Source of the DNA: Sphingobium sp. MI1205
GTDB lineage: Bacteria > Pseudomonadota > Alphaproteobacteria > Sphingomonadales > Sphingomonadaceae
DNA: 64,000 nucleotides
Direction: 5' to 3'
Assembly: GCF_001563285.1 (NCBI RefSeq)
Contig: NZ_CP005190.1
Coordinates: 124,001 to 188,000 of the forward strand
Part shown: positions 1 to 9,070 of the stretch, piece by piece
Numbering within the stretch: position 1 is the first letter of the stretch
Layout: each line of letters begins with the position of its first letter
Notes under the pieces: generated by a model
Databases searched by the model: none
What the model saw: the letters and a program-made list of their open reading frames with translations, nothing else
Told to the model about the DNA's origin: nothing
Program-made: the position numbers and the translations under genes

Positions 1-270
1 CAGCGTCACCAGCGCGATGATCTGCGGGTCCTTGCTCTCGAATTCCGGCGAAGGGCGATAGTTGATGATGTAGGAGGCCAGCCGCGCCCGCCCCGACACC
101 GGCTTCCATTCGACCTCGTCCGAATTGCATTTCGGGCAGAAGGGACGCGGATAGAAATAGAAGCTTTCGCAACGGACGCAGCGCTGGATGCGCAACTCTC
201 CTTCGGCCGCGCCCTGCCAGAAGGGCGCGGTTTCCGGGGTAGGTTCGGGAATGGGCCCGATCGACATCAT
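1..270 (-). CDS. Zn-ribbon/OB-fold (DUF35-type) protein, 3' part outside window
   Basis: The minus-strand frame starts at the ATG at 270 (a second ATG follows directly) behind a GGAG Shine-Dalgarno and runs off the left edge. Early residues contain two CxxC pairs (CVRC and CPKC), a rubredoxin-like zinc ribbon, followed by the start of an OB-fold (SGRARLASYIINYRPSPEF). DUF35 proteins usually partner thiolases or hydratases of CoA-thioester metabolism. That fits its place at the end of an operon with MaoC, SDR and CoA-transferase genes; a thiolase may follow outside the window. Family assignment is firm, the substrate is unknown. Confidence 0.85.
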   Translation of the reverse strand, partial: MMSIGPIPEPTPETAPFWQGAAEGELRIQRCVRCESFYFYPRPFCPKCNSDEVEWKPVSGRARLASYIINYRPSPEFESKDPQIIALVTL

Positions 271-295
271 GAATCTCCGTCAGTCATGGCCCGGT

Positions 296-1210
296 TCACA
301 TCTGCGAATCGAAATAGATGCTGGGCGCCAGCCCGTCCGCGAGCGGGCGGAACTCCCTTTCCACCGTGGCGGCGAAGGTCGCTGCATCCAGATCGGCCAT
401 GCCGTTCAGGGTCTTGATCATCTCCGGCACATTGTAGAGCATCAGCTCGCCCCCCGCCGCGCCGATGGTCCGCCCGGACATCCAGCCCGATTGCTTCGAA
501 CCCAGGAACACCGCGATGGGCGCGACGCGGTCGGGCGTATAGGGGTCGTCCGCCCGCGCCGGGCCGTCCACATTCTTGTCTTCGGGCGCGGTTTCGGTGA
601 GCCGCGTCGTCGCGCCCGGCGCGATGGCGTTGACCGTGACGCCGTAACGGGCAAGGCCGTTCGCCAGCGACATGGTCAGGCCGACGACGCCCATCTTGGC
701 GGCGGCGTAATTGGGCTGGCCGGGCGACCCGTGCAGGCCCGAAGCGGAGGTGAAGTTGACGATCCGGAAATCGCCCTGCGGATTGCGCAGCGAACGCCAA
801 TAGGCGGCGGCGGGCTTGATGGTCGAATAATGCCCCTTCAGGTGGACGCGGATGACCGCATCCCAATCCTTCTCGTCCAGGTTGAAGATCATCCGGTCGC
901 GCAATATGCCCGCCACATTGACGACGATGTCCAGCCCGCCGAACTTCTCTATGGCCAGGCCGACCAGCCGTTCGCCGGTCGCGACGTCGGCGATGTCGCC
1001 GCCGTCGGCAATGGCCTGCCCCCCGGCGGCGATGATGTCGCTGGCGACGGCGGCGGCCGGTCCCAGGTCGCTGCCTTCGCCCGTCGTGTCGCCGCCCAGG
1101 TCGTTGATGACGACCTTCGCGCCCTCCGCCGCGTAGCGCCGCGCTATCGCCGCCCCGATGCCGCGCCCGGCCCCGGTGATGATGGCGACCCGTCCTTCCA
1201 ATGCACCCAT
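296..1210 (-). CDS. Short-chain dehydrogenase/reductase (MFE-2/17beta-HSD4-like)
   Basis: 304 residues. The N-terminal NAD(P) site TGAGRGIG is at about residues 12-19, NVAG at about 98, and the catalytic Ser plus YAAAK lie at about 155-172. The extended middle (IRDRMIF-type NVAGILRDRMIFNL) and long C-terminus resemble the dehydrogenase part of peroxisomal multifunctional enzyme 2. Such enzymes oxidise 3-hydroxyacyl-CoA in beta-oxidation of branched or cyclic substrates. It lies between the aldehyde dehydrogenase and the DUF35 gene on the same strand, and MaoC-type hydratases that would supply its substrate lie upstream. Role in the beta-oxidation step is inferred. Confidence 0.85.
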   Translation of the reverse strand: MGALEGRVAIITGAGRGIGAAIARRYAAEGAKVVINDLGGDTTGEGSDLGPAAAVASDIIAAGGQAIADGGDIADVATGERLVGLAIEKFGGLDIVVNVAGILRDRMIFNLDEKDWDAVIRVHLKGHYSTIKPAAAYWRSLRNPQGDFRIVNFTSASGLHGSPGQPNYAAAKMGVVGLTMSLANGLARYGVTVNAIAPGATTRLTETAPEDKNVDGPARADDPYTPDRVAPIAVFLGSKQSGWMSGRTIGAAGGELMLYNVPEMIKTLNGMADLDAATFAATVEREFRPLADGLAPSIYFDSQM

Positions 1211-1256
1211 GACATATCCTCGACTTGTTGCTTGTGGTTTCGTTGTTCCGCTTTCC

Positions 1257-2678
1257 TCAGGCCGCCGCCCGCCTGGGGGGCGCGTAGAGAAGCTGGATGT
1301 CGGTGAAGCCGTGCAGGCCCCATGGTCCGTTTTCGACGCCGATGCCGCTCGACTTCAGCCCGCCGAAGGGCAGATGGGGTTGCAGGCCCATGGCATGGCC
1401 GTTGACCTGCACCTGCCCCGCCTCGATCCCCAGCCCGACATTGGCGGCGCGGATCGGGTCGGACGACCAGACCGACGCGGTCAGGCCGAACGGACCCGCA
1501 TTGGCGCGGGCGACCGCATCGTCGACATCGCTGTAGGACAGGATCGGCAGCGCCGGGCCGAACTGCTCCTCGCTCACGATCCGCGCCCTTTCGTCCAGAT
1601 CGGCGAGGATGGTCGGCTGGAAGAAGAAGCCGGGCCGGTCCATCGGCGCGCCGCCCGCCGCCACCCGCGCTCCCATGCCGATGGCTTCCGCGACCAGTTC
1701 CTTCACGCGCTCGAACTGCGGCCGGTTGCAGAGCGGCCCCAGCAGCGCGCCTTCCTCGTTCCAGGCGCCGACCGCCACGGAACGGGCGCGCTCCGCCAGC
1801 GCCTCGACCAGTTCGTCATGGCGGCTTTCATGGACATAGATGCGCTTGATCGCGACGCAGACCTGCCCATTATTGGCGAAGGCGCCCCAGAACAGCTCGT
1901 CCGCGATGGCGGATATGTCGGCATCGTCCAATATCACCGCCGGATCGTTGCCGCCCAGTTCCAGCGTCACCCGCTTCAGGTCGTTGGCCCCCGACGCCAT
2001 CACCTTCCTGCCGGTCGCGGTCGACCCGGTGAAGGTCAGCTTGCGCGGTATGGCATGGGCGGTCATCGCCGCGCCCAGCGGGTCCGGGCCGGAAATGACG
2101 TTCAGCACGCCGGGCGGCAGGACCGATTGCAGCGCCTGCCCGACCGCCAGCGTCGAAAGCGGCGTATAGGGCGATGGCTTCAGCACCAGCGTGTTCCCGG
2201 CGCGCAGGGCGGGCGCGATCTTCCAGAAGGCGAGGGCGATGGGATAATTCCACGGCGTAATGCCCGCCACCACGCCCAGCGGCCTGCGGACGATTTCCGC
2301 ATAGGCCGCCGCATCGTCCTGCACCACCTCCCGCGGCAGTTCGAGATCGGCATAATAGCGGAGCCATTCCGCCGACGCCTCAAACTCTATGCCGGTGTCC
2401 GCCAGCGGCTTGCCCTGTTCCTGGGCCAGTGTCGGTCCCAGATCGGCGGCCATCTCCATCACCAGCCCGGCGGCCTCCTTCAGCGCCCTGCGGCGCAACC
2501 CCTCGTCGCGGCTCCACGAAGCGAAGGCGTCCTGCGCGGTCGCCATCGCCTCCTCCAACTGTTCGGGGCTGGCGGCAGGGGCCTCGGCAAAGGCTTCGCC
2601 CGTCGATGGATCGATCACCGGGAAGGTGGCCCCTGTCCCGACGGATCGACCGTTGATGGTCATTGCGATGGCGTTCAC
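1257..2678 (-). CDS. Aldehyde dehydrogenase (ALDH superfamily)
   Basis: 473 residues, the normal family length. Visible motifs are PWNYP (about 140), the FTGS cofactor loop (about 216), the catalytic Glu in LELGGNDP (about 241) and the catalytic Cys in NNGQVCVAIKR (about 275). It would oxidise an aldehyde to a carboxylate with NAD(P). It lies just downstream of the CoA-transferase (35-bp gap) in the P450 operon, so the likely chain is P450 alcohol, then ADH aldehyde, then this enzyme to the acid. The substrate cannot be named from sequence. Confidence 0.93.
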   Translation of the reverse strand: MNAIAMTINGRSVGTGATFPVIDPSTGEAFAEAPAASPEQLEEAMATAQDAFASWSRDEGLRRRALKEAAGLVMEMAADLGPTLAQEQGKPLADTGIEFEASAEWLRYYADLELPREVVQDDAAAYAEIVRRPLGVVAGITPWNYPIALAFWKIAPALRAGNTLVLKPSPYTPLSTLAVGQALQSVLPPGVLNVISGPDPLGAAMTAHAIPRKLTFTGSTATGRKVMASGANDLKRVTLELGGNDPAVILDDADISAIADELFWGAFANNGQVCVAIKRIYVHESRHDELVEALAERARSVAVGAWNEEGALLGPLCNRPQFERVKELVAEAIGMGARVAAGGAPMDRPGFFFQPTILADLDERARIVSEEQFGPALPILSYSDVDDAVARANAGPFGLTASVWSSDPIRAANVGLGIEAGQVQVNGHAMGLQPHLPFGGLKSSGIGVENGPWGLHGFTDIQLLYAPPRRAAA

Positions 2679-2712
2679 GGCTGTTTTTTTCCTTATGCTT
2701 GCGATCCGGGGC

Positions 2713-5019
2713 TCAACGATAGGCGTGCGGCAATATCTGCGGCATGGGTCCGCCGACCGCGACGGCGCGGCGTTCGATCAACTGGTCGATGGTCGCAGGA
2801 TCGATCCCCGCATCCTCCAATATCCGGACGCTGTGCTCGCCGATCCCCGGCGGCTTCAGCACGCCGCGCCATTCGGTCCTGCTGAAGGATGCGATGCGGC
2901 CCGGCGTGGCGATGAAGCCGCCATTGTCGGAAGGATAGACATGGGCGAAGCCAGCCTCGCACAGCCGGGGATCGCGCAGCACCTCCGTCACCTTCCTGAC
3001 GGATGCCGACGGCACGCCCGCCCGGTTGAGGCGGCGCGTCGCCTCCTCGCGGCTGAGATCGATGATGGCGGCCCCGATGGCGGCAATGGCCCCATCCTTG
3101 TCCGCCAGCTTTTCCTCAGGAATTTCCAGGGCGCTGGCGATCTTCGCCGGGGCGTCGGGCGCGGCGATCCGGACCCAGCCGTCCGCCGCCCGATACATGC
3201 GGTCGAACGCGCCGTCCCCCTGGAAGTCGACGCCGCCGACGATGGCGGGCGGGCGGCCTTCGAACCGGATGATCTCCGCCGACTGGAGGTAGGTTGCGGT
3301 GCCCAGCAGCGTGTCCCATGTCCGCTGGCCTTCCCCGGTGCGCAGCCGGTGGAACAGGGCAAGCGCGATGGTGAGCGAGGACATGGAGGCCGTGCTGATG
3401 TCGCAGACGGATATGGTGTTGACGATGGGTTCGCCGTCGCCGCCCTCCGCCGCCATCATCCCGGCCATGCCCTGCAACACCATGTCCACGCCGCCGCGCC
3501 CGCCCAGCGGGCCGGTCTGGCCGAAGGCGGAAAGCGACATGGTGACGATGCCGGGGTTGATCGCCTTAAGGGAATCATAGTCGATGCCCAGGCTTTTCGT
3601 CACGCCGGGCCTCAGGCCGTCGATGAAGACGTCCGCGCCCTCGATGATCTTGTGGAAGGCCCGGATGCTGTCGGGATGTTTCAGGTCGATGGCGATGCTG
3701 CGCATGCCCCGGTTCGCGCCATAGGCGGGCTTGCGGAAGGGGTCGCCCTCTCGCGGTTCCACCTTGATCACGTCCGCGCCCAGCGCCGAAAGCAGGCATC
3801 CGGCATAGGGGCTGGCGAGGAACGGCCCGCTGTTGACGACCCTGATGCCCGACAGCGGGCCGGATCGCACGAGCGGGCGCGCATCGGCGGCCGGACGGGG
3901 CTGCGCGGGCCATGGCGCGACCTTGCCGCTATGCTCGCCAAGGGCAGGGGCGGGGCCGCGAACGGCGCCCGGCGTCGCGGTCAGGTTGATCGGGACGCCC
4001 GGCATGACGACAGGACCACGGTCGGGATCGTCAACCTCCACCCGCATGCCCATGGCGGCGACCTGGGGATGGTCCAGCCACCCCTCGCGCCCGTCGATCG
4101 GTCCGGAGGGGATGCCGACGGCGTCGAGGCGGTCCAGCCAATATTGGCGGGGCTGCTTCAGCACCGCTTCCTCGACCGCCTTCTGCACCCAGCCGATATT
4201 CTCCGGCGCGACCATGTTCGCCAGGCTGCCGCCCAGCCGCTCATCCTCGACAATCGAACCTAGCCCGATCACCTCCATGAACATCGCCTCGAACCGGGGA
4301 CCGAGCGCGCCGCTGGTGAACCATTTGCCGTCGCCCGCGATCATCCGGGAATAGGTCGGATGGCGGCCCGCGCCCCCCACGGCGGTGCTGGGGTCCGGCG
4401 CGTTGGGATCGACCACCAGCGATATCATGGTAAGCTGCTGAAGCGCGTTGATGCCGGACACGGTGACGCGCTGCCCGAAACCCGAACCCTCGCGCTCGAT
4501 CAAGGCCGCCACCGCGCAGACCGACGCCCACAGGCCATGCGCATAGAGCAAAGTCTGATAGACGGACTCGACCGGCTCCCCCGATACGGAGGACTGGCGG
4601 GCGAACTGGCCGCCATAGGCCCCCAGCAGCGCGGCGGATTCGACCCCGCCCGCCCAGGGGACATGGCCGGGCAGATAGACGGGCATCTCCAGCAGGATCA
4701 GCCGGGGATGGCTGGCCAGCAGTTCGTCGCCGTCCAGCCCGAAGGCCGCCAGTTCCTCGCCGTCCCTGGTGATCAGCATGTCGGCCCCGCCGATCCGGTT
4801 CCGCAGCCATGCGCGCCCCTCGGCCGATCCGGGATCGATCACCACGCTGCGCTTGCCGCGATTCCACATCGGAAAGCCGGGACGGCCGCGTTCCGGGTCG
4901 CCGTCCGGCGTCTCGACCTTCACCACGTCGGCGCCGAAGTCGGCGCAGAACATGCCGACTATGGGGCCGGCGACGCCGGTCGCGAGTTCGATCACCCGAA
5001 TATCGCCAAGAGCATCCAT
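2713..5019 (-). CDS. Tandem two-domain CaiB/BaiF (class III) CoA-transferase
   Basis: 768 residues, about twice the usual 400, because two CaiB/BaiF domains are fused (about 1-370 and 385-768). Each half has the N-terminal GADVIKVE-type motif (GADVVKVETPDGDP; GADVIKVEPREGDP). The second half keeps the catalytic-type Asp in GGVDMVLQGMAG; the first half has GGVESAALLGAYG at the equivalent place, so Asp is replaced by Glu and only the second half may be catalytic. Enzymes of this class move CoA between carboxylic acids. It would activate the acid made by the adjacent aldehyde dehydrogenase. Donor and acceptor are unknown. Confidence 0.9.
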   Translation of the reverse strand: MDALGDIRVIELATGVAGPIVGMFCADFGADVVKVETPDGDPERGRPGFPMWNRGKRSVVIDPGSAEGRAWLRNRIGGADMLITRDGEELAAFGLDGDELLASHPRLILLEMPVYLPGHVPWAGGVESAALLGAYGGQFARQSSVSGEPVESVYQTLLYAHGLWASVCAVAALIEREGSGFGQRVTVSGINALQQLTMISLVVDPNAPDPSTAVGGAGRHPTYSRMIAGDGKWFTSGALGPRFEAMFMEVIGLGSIVEDERLGGSLANMVAPENIGWVQKAVEEAVLKQPRQYWLDRLDAVGIPSGPIDGREGWLDHPQVAAMGMRVEVDDPDRGPVVMPGVPINLTATPGAVRGPAPALGEHSGKVAPWPAQPRPAADARPLVRSGPLSGIRVVNSGPFLASPYAGCLLSALGADVIKVEPREGDPFRKPAYGANRGMRSIAIDLKHPDSIRAFHKIIEGADVFIDGLRPGVTKSLGIDYDSLKAINPGIVTMSLSAFGQTGPLGGRGGVDMVLQGMAGMMAAEGGDGEPIVNTISVCDISTASMSSLTIALALFHRLRTGEGQRTWDTLLGTATYLQSAEIIRFEGRPPAIVGGVDFQGDGAFDRMYRAADGWVRIAAPDAPAKIASALEIPEEKLADKDGAIAAIGAAIIDLSREEATRRLNRAGVPSASVRKVTEVLRDPRLCEAGFAHVYPSDNGGFIATPGRIASFSRTEWRGVLKPPGIGEHSVRILEDAGIDPATIDQLIERRAVAVGGPMPQILPHAYR

Positions 5020-5063
5020 TGGTCGTCAAAGCTCCCGAAAAATTATCGTTCTTGCGGCCATGG

Positions 5064-5492
5064 TCAGGCGCGGGACGGAACCGCCACGATGGCGCGCCCC
5101 GGCGAAGTGCCCTTGCCGTCCTGATTTTCCACGTCGATCTGAAGGTGGATGAGGGCCGCGCCGTCATCCGCGACGGACTTTTCCACGACCACCGCCCTGG
5201 TCGACAATATGTCGTTCTTCTGGTTGATGGCGCGGAACTGCATGGCCAGTTCCCTGATCTCGCTCTCGTCGCCCGCCCAGTCGCGCAGGGCGTTCAGCAT
5301 ATAGGCCCAGCGCAGATTGCCCATGCCGAACGCGCCCGGCTGTCCCGCCGCCTGTCCCGCCTCATCGTCCATATGGACATAGACGAACTCCTCGTTCACC
5401 GCGGCGAAGCGGCTCCATTCCATCATGGTCGTCTTGCGGGTGAAGGCCGGAATCTGGTCGCCCACGGCGATGTCTTCGAAGAAAATGGACAA
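5064..5492 (-). CDS. MaoC-like dehydratase, hot-dog fold
   Basis: 142 residues. The opening MSIFFEDIAVGDQIPAFTRK and the later DWAGDE/FRAINQKNDI segments are typical of MaoC-like hydratase proteins. It probably forms a two-protein (R)-hydratase with the following FAS1-like dehydratase protein (5503-6009); only 10 bases separate the two genes. Expected role: hydration of an enoyl-CoA in the beta-oxidation route of this operon. The active-site Asp/His pair was not confirmed by alignment. Confidence 0.8.
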   Translation of the reverse strand: MSIFFEDIAVGDQIPAFTRKTTMMEWSRFAAVNEEFVYVHMDDEAGQAAGQPGAFGMGNLRWAYMLNALRDWAGDESEIRELAMQFRAINQKNDILSTRAVVVEKSVADDGAALIHLQIDVENQDGKGTSPGRAIVAVPSRA

Positions 5493-5502
5493 GGCGAAGC
5501 TC

Positions 5503-6009
5503 CTAATAATGAATGAGGGTCATGACGCGGGACTTCACCCATTCGCCGCGCTGGTTCGTCCATTCGGTCTCGTTATAGGTGTAGAGCGTCAGGCCGTTGC
5601 GGCCCTCCCGCTCCTCCCAATGGGTCAGGCGGGAACGGCTGGAGATGACGTCGCCCGGCCGCATGCGCGCCCCGAACCTGTCGACCTGGCCGCCGTTCAG
5701 GATATTGTCGCCCTTCTTCGTTTCCTGGCCGGGGATCGCGCCCTGAAGCCGCAATTCCTCCTCGGTCAGTTCGCGGGGCAACTGCCAGGCGAAGGGGTTG
5801 AAATCCTCCGGCGCGACGATCCCGCCCCAGCGGGTCGTCCGGGCATATTCCTCGTCCCAGAAGAGACGCGGCGGCATCTGCCCCCAATAGGTCGCTATCG
5901 CCCAGCGGCGTATGTCGGTGGCCGTGATCGGAAAGCTGGTCTCGAACGAATGCCAGACGCCTTTCGACGCCTCCATCTGCGGCGTGACGAGGGTGGTCGC
6001 CTCTTCCAT
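5503..6009 (-). CDS. FAS1-like/MaoC-type dehydratase subunit
   Basis: 168 residues from the ATG at 6009, chosen because GGAGG sits 7 bases upstream (in TGGGAGGACCGACC). The open frame extends further upstream but only inside the P450 gene. Features are RRWAIATYWGQMPPRLFWDEEYA and WGGIVAPEDFNPFAW, typical of FAS1-like dehydratase-domain proteins that pair with a MaoC partner. It starts 20 bases after the P450 stop, so the genes are probably co-transcribed and translated in order. Confidence 0.8.
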   Translation of the reverse strand: MEEATTLVTPQMEASKGVWHSFETSFPITATDIRRWAIATYWGQMPPRLFWDEEYARTTRWGGIVAPEDFNPFAWQLPRELTEEELRLQGAIPGQETKKGDNILNGGQVDRFGARMRPGDVISSRSRLTHWEEREGRNGLTLYTYNETEWTNQRGEWVKSRVMTLIHY

Positions 6010-6029
6010 GGTCGGTCCTCCCATCGGTC

Positions 6030-7262
6030 CTAGAGCGCCACCGGCAGCCGGGCGATGCCGTTGATGCTCGCATGGCTCTTGAACTGGATGTCGGCCGGAT
6101 CGGTCGCCAGCCGCACGTTCGGAATGCGCCGCAGCAGCGTTTCGAACACGATCTGCAATTCGATGCGGGCCAGCGCCTGACCGATGCACTGGTGCACGCC
6201 ATAGCCGAAGGCGACATGGTCGCGCGGGCGGCGGCGTATGTCGAACTTCGCCGCATCCGGGAAATGCCCGTCGTCGCGGTTCGCCGCGAAGTTGAGCGGG
6301 ATGATCCCTTCGCCCGCAGGGATCGTCACCCCGCCAATCTCTATATCCTCCGTCGCGATGCGCAGGATGATGAGGTGCACGACCGTCAGATAGCGCAGCA
6401 GTTCCTCTATGGCGTCCGGGATCAGGGCCGGTTCCGCCTGAAGCTGCGCCAGTTGATCCGGATGCTCCAGCAGCGTCAGCATGCCCAGGCCGATCATGTT
6501 CGCGGTCGTGTCATGACCCGCGACCAGCAGCAGCCATGCGGTGTTCAGCACGTCCCGCCGCTCGATCTGGCCCTCCCGGCTGGCGCGCACCAGGTCGCCC
6601 AATATGTCGTCGCCCGGATCGTCCAGCTTCTCCCGCTCGGCGATCAGCCGGTCGACATAGTCGTTGATGTTCGCATAGGCCTCCGTGGCGCGCTCTATGG
6701 CTTCCTCCGTCCCCAGGCTGGCGGCCAGCAGCGCCTCCGTCTCCCGGTTGAAGAAGGGATGGTCCGACGGCGGCACGCCCAGCAGCCAGGCGATCACCGT
6801 GGAGGGGACGGGCAGGGCGATCTCCTCCACGAAATCGAACGGCTCCGAACGATCGATGATATGGTCGATATGCTCGTCGACCAGCGCCTGGATGCGCGGC
6901 CGCATGACCTCCAGCTTCTTCACGATGAAATGCTTGGAGATGAGCCGCCGGAACAGCGTGTGGCGCGGCGCGTCCATGTTGAGGAAGGTGCTTTCCTCCT
7001 CGCTGGGGCGCGGCAACAGTTCGATCTGGGGGAAGCCGGGCAGATTCTGGTTCGAACTGACCCTGGGATCGGCCAGGATGCTCCGGACGTCGTTATAGCG
7101 GGTGACGAGCCAGGCCGGCGTGCCGTCGTGCAGGACGACGCGCCGGACCGGCTCGTGCTCGCGCAGCCAGGCATAGGCCGGCGGCGGATCATAAGTGCCG
7201 CGCTCCCAGGGGAAGGTGGTTTCGGGAACGGGCTTTTCCTGGATTTGGGTCTCTGTCGTCAC
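6030..7262 (-). CDS. Cytochrome P450 (bacterial soluble type)
   Basis: 410 residues, standard for bacterial class I P450s. The I-helix oxygen-activation motif AGHDTT is at about residue 248, and the haem loop FGYGVHQCIG with the Cys ligand is at about 358. It hydroxylates a small hydrophobic substrate using electrons from the [3Fe-4S]-type ferredoxin encoded at 8449-8664 in the same operon. No ferredoxin reductase is seen, so one from elsewhere must be used. The downstream ADH/ALDH/CoA-transferase set suggests oxidation of a methyl or alicyclic C-H group to an acid. CYP family not assigned. Confidence 0.95.
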   Translation of the reverse strand: MTTETQIQEKPVPETTFPWERGTYDPPPAYAWLREHEPVRRVVLHDGTPAWLVTRYNDVRSILADPRVSSNQNLPGFPQIELLPRPSEEESTFLNMDAPRHTLFRRLISKHFIVKKLEVMRPRIQALVDEHIDHIIDRSEPFDFVEEIALPVPSTVIAWLLGVPPSDHPFFNRETEALLAASLGTEEAIERATEAYANINDYVDRLIAEREKLDDPGDDILGDLVRASREGQIERRDVLNTAWLLLVAGHDTTANMIGLGMLTLLEHPDQLAQLQAEPALIPDAIEELLRYLTVVHLIILRIATEDIEIGGVTIPAGEGIIPLNFAANRDDGHFPDAAKFDIRRRPRDHVAFGYGVHQCIGQALARIELQIVFETLLRRIPNVRLATDPADIQFKSHASINGIARLPVAL

Positions 7263-7305
7263 TGGCTCGTGCCTTCTTCGTAGTGGGTGTCAGCGGTTCG
7301 TCGCG

Positions 7306-8406
7306 TCATCGGCCCGGCAGCAGGACCGGCTTGATGACCGAACCGGATGCAAGGTCGCGCTCGGCATCGTTGATCTTCTCCAGCGGATATCGGGCGATCA
7401 GCCGGTCGAAGGGAAAAAGCCCCTCCGACCAGAGTTCGATCAGTTGCGGGATCAGCAATTGGGGCACCGAATTGCCCTCGATGATGAAGGAAATTTGCTG
7501 CCCCTTCATCAGCGCCTCCTGCGGCAGGTCCAGCGGCGCGCCGCCGCCGCCCACCAGCCCCAGCTTCCCCCGCGCGCGCAGGGCCGCCAGGGCGCCGGCG
7601 ATGACGGCGGGCGCGGCGGTCGTGTCCAGCGCATGGGTCGCGCCGCCCCCGGTGATGGACATGATCTGCTCGACCAGTTCGGGATCGCGGCCGGAGATGC
7701 GATGCGTCGCCCCCAGTTCCTGCGCGAGTTGCAGGCGGTTTTCGTGCAGGTCGACCGCGATCACCTTCCGCGCCCCGGCGATGCGCGCCGCCATGATCGC
7801 CGCCATGCCGACCGCGCCTGTCCCGAATATGACGACGCTGCTGTCGAAACGGACCTGCAGGGCGTTGAGGACAGCGCCCGCCCCGGTCTGGATGCCGCAG
7901 CCCAGCGGCCCCAGCAATTCTATGGGCAGGTCCGGCGACACCTTGACCGCATTGCGCTCGGTCGCCAGCGAATGGGTGGCGAAGGACGACTGGCCGAACC
8001 AGCGCGTCTGCAATTCGACCCCGTCCGAATCCCGGCCCGACCGATGCGATCCGGGCCGCAGCCCCAGTTCGTTCCGCTCGCTGAATTCGGAGCAGAAGGA
8101 TGGCGTGCCGCCATGGCAATTGTCGCACCAGCCGCATGAATCATAGGTCAGGACCACATGGTCCCCGACGGCGAAGCGCGTGACGGAGGGGCCGACCGCC
8201 TCGACGATGCCGGATCCTTCATGGCCCAGCACGGCGGGCAGGGGCGCCCATTCGGCGGGGATATGCCTGACCACCAGGTCGGTGTGGCACATGCCGACAC
8301 CGGCGACGCGGACGAGGATCTCGTTCCCGCCGGGTTCGGGCAGGTCCAATGGCTCGATGGCGAAAGGGGCTTGCGCATGGCGCAGGATCGCGGCGCTGGC
8401 GTGCAT
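7306..8406 (-). CDS. Zinc-dependent alcohol dehydrogenase (MDR, aryl-alcohol type)
   Basis: 366 residues. The catalytic zinc Cys is in GVGMCHTDLVVR (about 38), the GHEGSGIVEAVG motif is at about 61, and the Rossmann segment FGTGAVGMAAI is at about 193. The structural-zinc loop is reduced (CGWCDNC then SFCSEF). An AGGAGG ribosome site lies 12 bases before the ATG at 8406. It would oxidise the P450 product alcohol to an aldehyde for the aldehyde dehydrogenase downstream. Confidence 0.92.
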   Translation of the reverse strand: MHASAAILRHAQAPFAIEPLDLPEPGGNEILVRVAGVGMCHTDLVVRHIPAEWAPLPAVLGHEGSGIVEAVGPSVTRFAVGDHVVLTYDSCGWCDNCHGGTPSFCSEFSERNELGLRPGSHRSGRDSDGVELQTRWFGQSSFATHSLATERNAVKVSPDLPIELLGPLGCGIQTGAGAVLNALQVRFDSSVVIFGTGAVGMAAIMAARIAGARKVIAVDLHENRLQLAQELGATHRISGRDPELVEQIMSITGGGATHALDTTAAPAVIAGALAALRARGKLGLVGGGGAPLDLPQEALMKGQQISFIIEGNSVPQLLIPQLIELWSEGLFPFDRLIARYPLEKINDAERDLASGSVIKPVLLPGR

Positions 8407-8448
8407 GTCTTCGACACTCCTCCTGGAAGCGGAAAGCGGACCTGGAGG

Positions 8449-8664
8449 TCAGGCCTTCGGGGTCGCCGAAAGTCGGATCGCCGCCGCCGGGCAGACATTG
8501 GCGGAGGATCGGACCGCGGCTACGCTGGCTTCGTCGCCATCGTCCACCGTGTCGCGCAGCAGGAGGACGACGCCATCATCGTCCTGATCGAAAACCCCGG
8601 GCGCCAGCATCACGCATTGGCCCGACGAAACGCACCTCTCCGGCAAGGTTTTTACTTGCATCAT
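8449..8664 (-). CDS. [3Fe-4S]-type ferredoxin, P450 redox partner
   Basis: 71 residues with the spacing C-x5-C (CVSSGQC) and a distant CP (ANVCPAAAI). The second position of the usual C-x2-C-x2-C is not Cys, as in ferredoxins of actinobacterial and sphingomonad P450s that carry a 3Fe cluster. It is the first gene of the operon; the P450 follows after the alcohol dehydrogenase. Two adjacent ATGs (8664, 8661) are possible starts. Confidence 0.9.
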   Translation of the reverse strand: MMQVKTLPERCVSSGQCVMLAPGVFDQDDDGVVLLLRDTVDDGDEASVAAVRSSANVCPAAAIRLSATPKA

Positions 8665-9070
8665 CCACGCCTTGTTTTTTGTTATTTATGGCCGAATAGA
8701 ATCGACAATGAACAAGCTAAATCTTCAAATTTTAAAATAAAGAATAATAATTATCACCTATTGTCTCTTCAGTTCCGGAGGATTTGCAAAGTTGGCGCAT
8801 ATGCCCGGCGTGATACGCCCTGTCTTTGGTTATGACCTGTAACTTTCGCCATGGATGTTCGCTGGACGCCGAAGCCAATTTGCCGGTCGGCGCGCCGCGA
8901 CATCGACAGGGCCATGGCGATCTGATATGCGGTTGAATCCACGCTTGGCCGATGGTCGGCAACAGATCGAACGCGCTTGGAGGACAGCAAACGCCCCAGC
9001 GCCGCCGAATGCCGGAACAGGGCCCAAGCGCCATAAGGCCGAGCGCCAAAAGAAAATGTCGGGAGAGGAG
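8665..9070. promoter_or_regulatory. Divergent intergenic region between P450 operon and TetR gene
   Basis: About 400 bases between the divergent ferredoxin and TetR starts. The stretch 8690-8760 is strikingly AT-rich (runs such as AAATTTTAAAATAAAG) within a GC-rich window, as expected for promoters and a repressor operator. No single convincing TetR palindrome was found by eye. A long open frame upstream of the TetR start exists but has no ribosome site. Confidence 0.5.

Noticed and set aside
188..1306. Long plus-strand frame opposite the SDR gene
   Set aside because: It is the antisense of a clear SDR (TGAGRGIG, YAAAK on the minus strand), with Arg/Pro/Gly-rich translation typical of high-GC shadow frames.
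1158..4263. Long plus-strand frames over the aldehyde dehydrogenase and CoA-transferase genes
   Set aside because: No ribosome site, no family pattern, and fully opposed to well-supported minus-strand genes.
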